Of a DNA stretch of 64,000 bases, positions 8,791 to 16,582 are shown piece after piece. This DNA is from Streptacidiphilus sp. PB12-B1b (lineage in GTDB: Bacteria; Actinomycetota; Actinomycetes; Streptomycetales; Streptomycetaceae). The stretch is from NCBI RefSeq assembly GCF_014084125.1, contig NZ_CP048405.1:3906001-3970000 (forward strand), given 5' to 3'. The notes beneath the pieces were generated by a model, which saw only the letters and a program-made list of their open reading frames with translations, had not been told where the DNA came from and made no database searches. The translations under genes and the position numbers were made by a program. Position 1 is the first letter of the stretch. Each line of letters begins with the position of its first letter.

Positions 8791-10056
8791 TTGCGTACCT
8801 CTACCAGATCCGCTGTCCGCCGCACCACCATGGCCCTCACCGCCGCGGCCGCGCTGAGCGTCTCCGGGGTCGGAGCCGCCTCCGCTCAGGCGGAGTCGTC
8901 GCCGATGGCGCACCACCGGTTGACGTTCACCCGCGACTGCGCCCGGCCCGCTAAGGTCGGATACATGGCCTGCGACGCGCTTCGGGTCACCGGCGGCACG
9001 GTCCGAGCCAAGGCCCACGGCGTCGTGTCCCCACACGCGAGCGCCCAGGCATCGGTCTCGGGCTACGGCCCCGCCGACATCCAGAGCGCCTACAACCTCG
9101 CTTCGGCCGCCGCTGCAAACGGATCCGGCGAGACGGTGGCGATCGTCGACGCTCAGGACGACCCCAACGCGGAGTCGGACCTGGCCACCTATCGAAGCGA
9201 GTTCGGGCTGCCCGCCTGCACCAGCGCCGGCGGCTGCTTCACCAAGGTGGACGAGAACGGCGGCACCAGCTACCCCTCGCCGGACTCGGGCTGGGCCGGG
9301 GAGATCTCGCTCGACCTGGACATGGTCAGCGCCACCTGCCCGAACTGCGACATCCTGCTGGTCGAGGCCAACTCGGCCAGCATGGATGACCTGGGTACGG
9401 CGGTGAACACCGCGGTGTCGATGGGCGCTGACTTCGTGTCCAACAGCTATGGCGGCTCGGAGTCCTCGACCGACACCAGCTACGACAGCGAGTACTTCAA
9501 CCACCCGGGTGTCGCCATCACCGCCTCTGCCGGCGACGGCGGTTACGGCGTGGAGTACCCCGCCGCCTCGCCCTACGTCACCGCCGTTGGCGGCACCTCG
9601 CTGGCCACCGCGTCCAACACCCGCGGCTGGACCGAGAGCGTGTGGTCCACCAGCAGCACCGAGGGCACAGGCTCGGGTTGCTCCGCCTATGAGCCCAAGC
9701 CGAGCTGGCAGACGGACAGCGGCTGCTCCAACCGCACCGTGGCCGATGTCTCCGCGGTCGCCGACCCGGCCACCGGTGTCGCCGTCTACGACACCTACGG
9801 TGCTTCGGGCTGGCAGGTCTATGGCGGAACGAGTGCCGCCTCGCCGATCATCGCCGGCGTCTACGCGCTCGCCGGGGCGCCTGGTTCGAACACCACCCCT
9901 GCTTCGGACCTGTACGCGGACACGTCCGGGCTGTACGACGTGACCAGCGGTTCCAACGGCAGTTGCACCCCTGCCTACCTGTGCACCGCCCAGTCCGGCT
10001 ACGACGGACCGACCGGCCTGGGGACGCCTGACGGCACCGCGGCCTTCACCGGCTGA
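8791..10056 (+). CDS. Secreted S53 (sedolisin-type) serine-carboxyl peptidase
   Basis: Extracellular protease, likely acid-active like other S53 members. A signal peptide (RTSTRSAVRRTTMALTAAA then a cut after AQA) precedes the mature enzyme. The catalytic elements are visible: Glu and Asp in WAGEISLDLDM, an oxyanion Asp region with SNSYGG, and the nucleophile in YGGTSAASPIIAG. GPADIQSAYNL matches the S53 domain start. There is no long N-terminal propeptide domain. I chose the TTG at 8791, eight bases after GGAG, because it gives a clean arginine-rich n-region; an ATG at 8749 adds 14 unlikely residues. A strong terminator follows. Confidence 0.88.
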   Translation: MRTSTRSAVRRTTMALTAAAALSVSGVGAASAQAESSPMAHHRLTFTRDCARPAKVGYMACDALRVTGGTVRAKAHGVVSPHASAQASVSGYGPADIQSAYNLASAAAANGSGETVAIVDAQDDPNAESDLATYRSEFGLPACTSAGGCFTKVDENGGTSYPSPDSGWAGEISLDLDMVSATCPNCDILLVEANSASMDDLGTAVNTAVSMGADFVSNSYGGSESSTDTSYDSEYFNHPGVAITASAGDGGYGVEYPAASPYVTAVGGTSLATASNTRGWTESVWSTSSTEGTGSGCSAYEPKPSWQTDSGCSNRTVADVSAVADPATGVAVYDTYGASGWQVYGGTSAASPIIAGVYALAGAPGSNTTPASDLYADTSGLYDVTSGSNGSCTPAYLCTAQSGYDGPTGLGTPDGTAAFTG

Positions 10057-10080
10057 CACACGACCACCGGGACGACACCG

Positions 10081-10119
10081 GGCGGACCGCGGAGTGCTCC
10101 CAAGCCTCGGCGGTCCGCC
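10081..10119 (+). terminator. Terminator of the S53 protease gene
   Basis: GGCGGACCGC pairs with GCGGTCCGCC, extended by GAG/CTC after one mismatch, with an 11-base loop, 25 bases after the stop. No long T-tract, as is usual in these organisms. The following 10,120-10,437 hold no gene I can support. Confidence 0.65.
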
Positions 10120-10437
10120 TTCCCCATCCACACCCCGAACTGAGCACCCGCGGCCTCCAGGTGCTCGTCCACCGCACCGCAGCAGGTGACGCCGTCGGCC
10201 ACCCCGTCATAGGTGATCAGATCTATGGTGTCCCCAACCGGGCAACGGATGAGGAGAATTGCCCGGTTGCGATCAGGTCTCCGCGTCTGGACTCCGCCCC
10301 GGGTACGAGGGATGTCGCGGACGCACTGGCGGTCAGTATGCCTGGATGGCGCGAACAGATCGACGCGTTGGGTCCGATGCCCTCCGCCGGCTCCGGCGCG
10401 AGGCGCCGCCCCACCCTGCGGGCGGCCGGTTCGCCCG

Positions 10438-10779
10438 TCACTCGTGTGCGACCCGGCCGCCGAAGAAGACCTGGGTGTCGGTGATCTTCCCCTGCCGCAC
10501 GGTGCTGAGCTCGACGTTGCGATAGCGCTCACCCGTCACCAGTTCATACTCGTAGACGATGAGCACGCCGTCCCCGCACGCCGGGACGGCGTCCAGGATT
10601 CGCTGCGTGCGAAAGCGGTCCGCGGTGGGGAAGCAGCGCTCGAAGAACGCCGCCCTGTCGATCCGATCGTCCTGCGGGCTGGTGAATGTGTAGTCCGGCG
10701 CAATCAACCGTTCCGCAGTCGCCCGGTCCTGGGCGATGTAGCTCTCCAGACACAGCCGAACGACGTCGACGTTCGTCAT
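10438..10779 (-). CDS. SnoaL-like (NTF2-fold) protein
   Basis: 113-residue small alpha+beta barrel of the SnoaL-like/NTF2 superfamily, which includes polyketide cyclases, ketosteroid isomerases and many uncharacterised proteins. Features: VVRLCLESYIAQDRATAERLIAPDYTFTSP (first helix and the pocket), DRIDRAAFFERCFP, and the strands VLIVYEYELVTGERYRNVELSTVRQGKI. The ATG at 10779 has GGAGG ten bases upstream. It stands alone. The substrate is unknown. Confidence 0.78.
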   Translation of the reverse strand: MTNVDVVRLCLESYIAQDRATAERLIAPDYTFTSPQDDRIDRAAFFERCFPTADRFRTQRILDAVPACGDGVLIVYEYELVTGERYRNVELSTVRQGKITDTQVFFGGRVAHE

Positions 10780-11059
10780 TGCGATCACTCCTCCGGCCTG
10801 CGGGCAACACCCAGGCTCTCGCGATTTGTCACCTCGACGCTCCTCCAGGTACGAGGAGCCGGCAACCGGCGGCACTTGGGCCGTCGACAGCGGGACGTCG
10901 CCGCCAGGGGCACCCTCTGCGCAGCGGAGCGACCTCCCCCGGGCGAGGGGCGACCGGGGTGATCGCACGGCCCCGCCCGCCCGGACAGGGGACCATCGTG
11001 CGGTGCAGCCCGGGGCGCGGCCAGCGGGCGCGGCCGTCGGTGACGCGCAGCGCCTCGGT

Positions 11060-11255
11060 GAGGGTCTGCGGTTCGTTGCGGCCGAAGCGGCGCCGCGCCC
11101 TCCCGTCGGCGCAATGAGCTGAGAGAGGCTGCCGATCGCCCCGTCCGCGCGTTCGTGGAGTTAGCGGTCGAGTTTGAGCAGGCTTCCGGGCTTGTGCCGG
11201 TGCAGTCGGAAGATATCTTCCAGCGAAGCGATCAGGCTCCGCCATCCGTCCGTGC
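11060..11255 (-). pseudogene. Decayed TniB-like transposon ATPase fragment
   Basis: One minus-strand frame reads SLIASLEDIFRLHRHKPGSL, LLKLDR, a stop codon (TAA where the family has Tyr), then LHERADGAIGSLSQLI. This is the characteristic C-terminal stretch of TniB/AAA transposition ATPases, which resembles LxLxxHKPGSLxxLxRYLHxRTxGxIGSLSHLI. The Walker region upstream and the end of the protein are not recognisable. The surrounding 10,780-11,815 has no other supportable gene. It marks a transposon insertion long since degraded. Confidence 0.55.
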
Positions 11256-11815
11256 AGGAGGGCGTTGGCGGCATCGGGGTCGACCAGGACCGCGAGCAGG
11301 GGCTGCTCCAGGTGGGCTCAGGCGTCGCGCACCAGCACGGGATCAGCCGGAAGCTGGTCGGTAGGGATGAGTTCTGCGGCTTCCATGTGCTGCTGCGGCC
11401 TGATGGGGCGGCTGTTGTGGTGCAGAGAATTCGACTACGTCCACACGGGTGGGAACCACGGCCCCGCGCATTGCCCGGTCAGAGTTCGGCGAGAGGCCCC
11501 GTCAGTGATAGCAGCAACGAAGCGGCGTTGCGTGCGGTTGGAGGAGTGCGTCGGCGGCACGTCCCGCCGGGAGTTTGGCCTGGTGCAGAGTCCAGATGAA
11601 TCCTTCCGGCTCTCCAAGGATGACACCGTCGCCTCGGTCACGGCAGCCCACCGGGTAGCCCGCGCGGCCCGGACCGCGCACGCTTCGCTGGGTCTACCTG
11701 CAAGTTCTGTGGGAGCTGGCCCACCCTTGCGGACACGCCGACATCCAGTACGGCACTGCTGCCTCGGTGGGCGCCGGGCAGCAGCGGGGGAGCGGCGAGG
11801 GGCGGTCGCTGGGGC

Positions 11816-12727
11816 CTACGAGTCCTGCTGCTGGTTGTAGATCTCCTTGCCGGAGGCGTCGTAGGCGTGGACGTAGGGGCTCGGGGACATGACGGGGGCA
11901 CTGGGCCCGGTCGTGCCGGTGGAGGCCGCCGCTGTGTAGAAGAACGCGCCGCCCGCCATGACCGCCGGGTACTGCGTCGGGTCGTCGCCGTAGCTGATGG
12001 TGATCCGGGCGACGTCCGAGGTGTAGTGCCCGGCGCCCAGCATGAGGTACTGGCCCTGCCCCGCAGGCCCGCTGACGGAGTCGAAGTACTCGATGGTGTG
12101 GCCGGCGCCCCACAGGCGGTTGTTGATGAACGTCGCCGGGGAGTCCTGGCTGGTGCCCTGGTCGCCCTTGGTCTCGCACTGCACGTACTGGTCGGCGGAG
12201 TTGACCGCGATCACCGCGCCGTCCCAGTCCTGCGAGGCGACCGGGGTGCGGACGGCGATCACCGCGTGGTAGTCCGCGGCGGCCGAGCCCAGGCAGGAGG
12301 CCAGGATCTTGGTGACGGTCCCGGCGTCGATCGGGGTCGTCGTCTCGCTGGTGATCGTGAAGGCGCCGGGGGCGGAGCTCCCCCGGGTCGCGGACGACCC
12401 TGTGCCGCTTCCGGCCGGGGAGGCCGAGGCGTGGCCGGGGCTCACGCTCGGGCCCGGGGAGGCGGTGGCGCTCACCGGGCTTCCGGTGCCGAGCGGGGTG
12501 ACGGCGGCCACGTGCCCGGCGGCGCCCTCGCCGCCGAACAGAACCACAGCCGTGACGCTCACTGCCGCGACGCCGGCGGCGACGCTCAGCGGGAGGCCCC
12601 ACCTGCGTCTTACCGAGGCACGCTGGTCCTCCGGATCGATCTTCATGAGCAGCTCCTCTCGGATCCGCCGGTGGTTCGGCAGATCACGATCGGGGGGAGC
12701 TGCGGGAAGGCCCTGCATGTCATTCAC
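11816..12727 (-). CDS. Single-pass membrane protein paired with an ECF sigma factor (putative regulator)
   Basis: 303 residues: a ~45-residue cytoplasmic head (LPNHRRIREELLMKIDPEDQ), one transmembrane helix (LPLSVAAGVAAVSVTAVVLF), a Ser/Pro/Gly linker of about 50 residues, and a ~190-residue extracytoplasmic domain of unknown fold ending in YNQQQDS. Its GTG start overlaps the sigma factor stop as GTGA with GGAGG seven bases upstream, so the two are co-translated. By position and topology it is a candidate membrane partner or anti-sigma factor for the ECF protein, but no zinc anti-sigma motif (HxxxCxxC) is present. Confidence 0.72.
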   Translation of the reverse strand: MNDMQGLPAAPPDRDLPNHRRIREELLMKIDPEDQRASVRRRWGLPLSVAAGVAAVSVTAVVLFGGEGAAGHVAAVTPLGTGSPVSATASPGPSVSPGHASASPAGSGTGSSATRGSSAPGAFTITSETTTPIDAGTVTKILASCLGSAAADYHAVIAVRTPVASQDWDGAVIAVNSADQYVQCETKGDQGTSQDSPATFINNRLWGAGHTIEYFDSVSGPAGQGQYLMLGAGHYTSDVARITISYGDDPTQYPAVMAGGAFFYTAAASTGTTGPSAPVMSPSPYVHAYDASGKEIYNQQQDS

Positions 12728-13371
12728 CGTGCCACCTCCTCCGTGTTGACGGTTTTCGTGGGACTGAACGGAGCCGGAACCGGCGATCCGCCGACCAGGT
12801 CGGCTCCCAACCGCCGCCGCGCCCGGTGCAGTCGGGACTTCACGGTTCCGACGGCCACCCCCAGCGCCACCGCGGCCGCCTGCTGGTCCAGGCCCGACCA
12901 CACGCAGAGCTCGACGACCTCGCGTTCGTGGCGCGGCAGCCGGGCCAGTGCCCGGTGCAGCTCCGACATCCGGCGCTCGTCGTCTACCCGGCCGGCCACG
13001 CGGTCCGCGTGGTCGCCCACCGGCTCGTCATGCGCGATGAGCCGGTGCAGCAGCGCCTCGGCCCGCCGCAGCCGCCGCCGGGTGTTCGACAGCAGATGGT
13101 CGGAGATGCCGAGCAGCCACGGCAGGGCCGAGTCGCGGTGCAGCACGGTCTCCGACCGCCGACGCCAGGCGTGCATGAACACGGTCGACGTCAGGTCCTC
13201 GGCCTCGGACCAGTTGGCCGTCCGCCGGAACGCGTGGTTGTAGACGGACTTCGCATGACGGTCGAAGATCCGACCGAATGCCTCCCGGTCGCCGTCGACC
13301 GCCCGCGCCCACAGCTCCCGGTCGGATATCTCTCCGATCGGGACAGCGCGTTCAGCGTCGTTCAGTTCCAT
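12724..13371 (-). CDS. ECF-type RNA polymerase sigma factor
   Basis: 215-residue sigma-70 of the extracytoplasmic-function class. Region 2 lies at about 25-95 (FGRIFDRHAKSVYNHAFRRT, EAEDLTSTVFMHAWRR) and region 4 at about 135-190 (LPRHEREVVELCVWSGLDQ, AVALGVAVGTVKSRLHRARR, the recognition helix). The last ~20 residues are an unstructured tail overlapping the downstream membrane-protein gene. It presumably transcribes its own operon; I do not see a clear -35/-10 pair before 13371. Confidence 0.9.
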   Translation of the reverse strand: MELNDAERAVPIGEISDRELWARAVDGDREAFGRIFDRHAKSVYNHAFRRTANWSEAEDLTSTVFMHAWRRRSETVLHRDSALPWLLGISDHLLSNTRRRLRRAEALLHRLIAHDEPVGDHADRVAGRVDDERRMSELHRALARLPRHEREVVELCVWSGLDQQAAAVALGVAVGTVKSRLHRARRRLGADLVGGSPVPAPFSPTKTVNTEEVAR

Positions 13372-13435
13372 GCCCTACCTGTGTCCGGCAACCCGCCACA
13401 GGTTCCCAGGATCCGAAACAAGTCTCACCGGGGGG

Positions 13436-13456
13436 TGCCTGCCGCACCCGCAGGCA
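13436..13456 (-). terminator. Hairpin after the small membrane protein gene
   Basis: TGCCTGC pairs perfectly with GCAGGCA across a seven-base loop, five bases beyond the stop of the minus-strand gene ending at 13461. Probable intrinsic terminator that would also insulate the ECF operon. Confidence 0.5.
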
Positions 13457-13460
13457 GCCG

Positions 13461-13769
13461 TCACCACGGGATGTACATGTGCGCAAACAGGAGATGCAGC
13501 AGCGCAGTGAGAAGCGCCACGACCAGTACGAGGCTCACCTGAGCCAGGAATACGCCCACTGCGACGCACCGCCACCGCCGAAGCGCCGGACCGCGCCACC
13601 TGGTCACAGCGGCGCCGACTCCAGCCCCCATGATCGTTATGAACAGAAGCCCGAATCCGTTGCCGGACGTCTCGGTCATGATCACGGCATCCATCACGGC
13701 CGTCAGGACGCTGCACAGGAGGAGGCCGAGCACGTCGGCCTTCCACGACCACTTCTGCGCCAGGCGCAT
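13461..13769 (-). CDS. Small multi-pass membrane protein
   Basis: 102 residues with three to four hydrophobic helices (VLGLLLCSVLTAVMDAVIM, GFGLLFITIMGAGVGAAV, VAVGVFLAQVSLVLVVALLTALLHLLF). No domain recognised. I prefer the ATG at 13769, preceded by GGGGGTGAC, over the one at 13790. Unknown function; not obviously linked to its neighbours. Confidence 0.6.
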   Translation of the reverse strand: MRLAQKWSWKADVLGLLLCSVLTAVMDAVIMTETSGNGFGLLFITIMGAGVGAAVTRWRGPALRRWRCVAVGVFLAQVSLVLVVALLTALLHLLFAHMYIPW

Positions 13770-13931
13770 GTCACCCCCCGCAAAGACCATCCACGTGGAA
13801 GCACGAACCTACCCCAACGGCTCACCATGGGTCTGTTGGAAGCAAGGGAGATGGCGACGTTGCATGGCGGCGAACTTGTATGGCGGCGATGTCGCCGAGG
13901 CCACGGCCAGGCGCGTGCCGGCCGGCGCCTC

Positions 13932-14363
13932 TCAGGCGGCCCGCGGCGGTGTTGAGACGGTGCGCAGGAAGAACGCGTCGATGCTGTGCACGGCGTTCAT
14001 GAAGTCATCGAGGGCGACAGGCTTGGTGACGTAGGCGTTGGCATGGCGGCCGTAGGCGGTTTCGATGTCTCCCGGGGTGCTGGAGGTGGACAGCACGACG
14101 ACGGGAATGGTGCGCAGTGCGTCGTCGTTCTTCAGGACGTCCAGGAACTCGTGGCCGTTCATGCGGGGCATGTTGAGGTCGAGGACGATCAGGTCCGGGT
14201 GCGGCGTGCCGAGGGTGCGCAAGTGCTGCAGGGCGGCAATGCCGTCCACGGCCTGCACGACGTTGCGGGGCGCACCCTGGTCCTGCAGCGCGTCCTGGAT
14301 CAGGAAGGCGTCGGCTTCGTCGTCCTCGACGAGCAGGATGTCGCGGGCGTGGGCGGAAGCCAT
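13932..14363 (-). CDS. Stand-alone receiver-domain response regulator (CheY/Rcp-like)
   Basis: 143 residues, one receiver domain and no output domain. The acidic pocket is E13-D14-D15 (LLVEDDEADAFLI), the phospho-acceptor is D62 (DLIVLDLNMPRMNG), and the conserved Lys is K114 (YVTKPVAL). The sequence resembles the Rcp1-type partners of phytochrome-like kinases. The divergently transcribed histidine kinase at 14832 is its probable partner, with the HTH gene in between. Confidence 0.88.
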   Translation of the reverse strand: MASAHARDILLVEDDEADAFLIQDALQDQGAPRNVVQAVDGIAALQHLRTLGTPHPDLIVLDLNMPRMNGHEFLDVLKNDDALRTIPVVVLSTSSTPGDIETAYGRHANAYVTKPVALDDFMNAVHSIDAFFLRTVSTPPRAA

Positions 14364-14367
14364 GGGG

Positions 14368-14709
14368 TCAGCTCTCCTCGGAGGTTCGGCCCGCGTGCCG
14401 CTCCAGCACGTCGGGGAAGCGCTTACGAGCGCCTTGCCTGGTCATCTCCAGGGCAGCACCCAAATCCGTGTAGCCGGCCCCGGCTGCGGCTGCGGCCCGG
14501 GCCAACTGGTCGGCCAGCCGGGCGGCGGCCCGCTGCAGGTGCAGCACGGCGTGCAGTTCGGCCAGCGCCTGGCACTCGTCCCTGGGGACCGTGTCGAGCG
14601 GACGGAACGCACGATCCGCCAACCGCCGTGCCGTGTCCAGGACGACGGCGTCGGCGAGTTCGGCTATCTCCTGTTCGGTCAGCGCGACCTCGAAGTGAAT
14701 ACCGGGCAC
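14368..14709 (-). CDS. Putative helix-turn-helix protein
   Basis: 113 residues, largely helical and alanine-rich; the segment AGYTDLGAALEMTRQGARKRFP resembles a DNA-binding helix-turn-helix ending in the RQ-AxxRFP recognition pattern common in small actinobacterial proteins. The stop is four bases from the receiver gene start, so the two are co-transcribed, and the start lies 122 bases from the divergent kinase start. It may regulate this locus; there is no direct evidence. Confidence 0.6.
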   Translation of the reverse strand: MPGIHFEVALTEQEIAELADAVVLDTARRLADRAFRPLDTVPRDECQALAELHAVLHLQRAAARLADQLARAAAAAGAGYTDLGAALEMTRQGARKRFPDVLERHAGRTSEES

Positions 14710-14831
14710 GGGATCACGCTAGCGCCTCTGCCCTGTTCGTGACAACCAAAGTTGTCACGCATGTAGAGTACTGGCCGCGCCGCGGCATGCATCATGCCGA
14801 CACAGGTTCCGATACCCGCTCGAGGAATGCC

Positions 14832-16361
14832 ATGCCACAGCAAGACGCACTCCCCACCGTCGGCTGGTCGACCCGGCAGTGGCTGGCGCTCGGTATCGGT
14901 ACCGCCGTCGGCCTGCTGGCGGTTCTGTCGGCAGTCGCGGTGTGGACCCTGCAGCACAGTACGGACGTCTCCAACCGCCTGGTCGACCAGACCTCGCCGG
15001 CGCTGGTGGCCGCCGTCCAACTGGAAGCCGCGATGATCAACCAGGAGACCGGTACCCGCGGATACGGCCTCACCGGGCAGGCCGACTTCCTCCAGCCCTA
15101 CACCGAAGGACTGAGCCAGGAGCAGACCGCCGTCCGGCAGTTGCGCAGCCTGGCCGCCGGCCCCCAGGGCCGCTCGGATCTCGCCCTGGTCCTGGACCGT
15201 GCGGCCCTGTGGCAGCAGCGCGTCGCGGCCCCCATCGCCGCCTCCCCGCCGGGCACGCCGCCGCTCATAGCGGCCCAGCGCGCCGACGAGGGCAAGGAGC
15301 TCTTCGACTCGCTGCGCACGGCGATGACCGACCAGCAGACCCACCTGGAGCAGGCACGTTCCCATGACAGGGCTGACCTGGGTCACGTCCGCGCCCTGCG
15401 CAACCGCATCTTCTCCGCCATCGGCGCCATCCTGCTGCTGAACTTCCTGCTCGTCTTCGAAGGGCTTCGCCGGGGCGTCACCATGCCGCTGGCCGCGCTT
15501 CGCCGCGACACCCGCCAGGTGACCGCCGGTGATTTCGGCCACCCGGTCAACCCCACCGGCCCGTCCGACCTACGAGCCCTGGCCGCCGACGTCGAGTCGA
15601 TGCGTCTGCGCCTGCTGCAGGAACTGCGTGCCAGCGACCACGCCCGCGCCCTGCTCGACACCCAGGCCACCGAACTCCAACGCTCCAACGGCGAGCTGGA
15701 GCAGTTCGCCTACGTCGCCTCACACGACCTGCAGGAGCCGTTGCGCAAAATCGCCAGCTTCTGCCAACTCCTGCAACGCCGCTACGGCGGCCAGTTGGAC
15801 GCCAAGGCGGACCAGTACATCGCCTACGCCGTCGACGGCGCCGAGCGGATGCAGAAGCTCATCACCGACCTGCTCACCTTCTCCCGTGTCGGCCGGGTCA
15901 ACACCGAGATCACGCAGGTGGATCTGGAGGACAGCCTCAGCCGGGCCCTCGACAACCTCGAGGTCACGATCTCCGAGACCGCAGCCGAGATCACCCACGA
16001 CCCGCTGCCCACGGTGGCCGGGGATCCCACCCTGCTCACCCTGCTGTTGCAGAACCTCGTCAGCAACGCCGTCAAGTTCCGATCCCCGCAGCGCCCGCCG
16101 CGCGTCCACCTGTCGGCCGAGCGCGACGGCGGCGTCTGGCGGCTGGCGGTCACTGACAACGGCATCGGTATCGGGCCTGAGTTCGCCGAACGGGTGTTCC
16201 TGATCTTCCAGCGCCTGCACACCAAGGACGCCTACCCGGGCAGTGGCATCGGACTGGCCATGTGCCGCAAGATCGTCGAATTCCACGGCGGAACCATTCG
16301 TACGGACACCGCGCCCCGCGACGGCACCCGGATGGAGTTCACCCTGCCCGCCGCCGACTGA
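14832..16361 (+). CDS. CHASE3/HAMP sensor histidine kinase
   Basis: 509-residue membrane kinase. Helix 1 ([21 protein letters not shown]) and helix 2 near residue 200 ([20 protein letters not shown]) flank an extracytoplasmic CHASE3-like domain ([23 protein letters not shown] is its hallmark). A HAMP linker follows, then HisKA with the phospho-acceptor His298 ([14 protein letters not shown]) and an HATPase domain ([10 protein letters not shown]-box, [35 protein letters not shown]). ATG at 14832 follows GAGGAATGCC. It probably phosphorylates the receiver protein encoded divergently at 13932. Confidence 0.9.
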   Translation: MPQQDALPTVGWSTRQWLALGIGTAVGLLAVLSAVAVWTLQHSTDVSNRLVDQTSPALVAAVQLEAAMINQETGTRGYGLTGQADFLQPYTEGLSQEQTAVRQLRSLAAGPQGRSDLALVLDRAALWQQRVAAPIAASPPGTPPLIAAQRADEGKELFDSLRTAMTDQQTHLEQARSHDRADLGHVRALRNRIFSAIGAILLLNFLLVFEGLRRGVTMPLAALRRDTRQVTAGDFGHPVNPTGPSDLRALAADVESMRLRLLQELRASDHARALLDTQATELQRSNGELEQFAYVASHDLQEPLRKIASFCQLLQRRYGGQLDAKADQYIAYAVDGAERMQKLITDLLTFSRVGRVNTEITQVDLEDSLSRALDNLEVTISETAAEITHDPLPTVAGDPTLLTLLLQNLVSNAVKFRSPQRPPRVHLSAERDGGVWRLAVTDNGIGIGPEFAERVFLIFQRLHTKDAYPGSGIGLAMCRKIVEFHGGTIRTDTAPRDGTRMEFTLPAAD

Positions 16362-16365
16362 CCTT

Positions 16366-16530
16366 GCGTGCCCGGGCGACATCCTTTCCGATGTCTGCGG
16401 CCTGGTACGCGGCAGCGCCGGCACCGCGCTCGTCGGCAGCCACGTCAAGGCCACCGAGTGGATCGCCGAGCACCACCGGCTGGGCATCGACGAGTTCATC
16501 CTCTCCGGCCACCCGCACGTCGAAGAGGCC
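16366..16530 (+). pseudogene. Fragment of an SsuD/luciferase-like monooxygenase
   Basis: Directly after the kinase stop the plus strand encodes [20 protein letters not shown] then [17 protein letters not shown]. This is the C-terminal signature of alkanesulfonate monooxygenases of the bacterial luciferase family (VG...V...I.EY...GID.FILSG.PH.EEA). The rest of the gene is absent on both sides, so it is a scrap left by rearrangement. Confidence 0.6.
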
Positions 16531-16582
16531 CGTGGTGGTGGAAAGGCCGCTGGCCGGATCGGCGGCGGGCATGTTGATGTGG

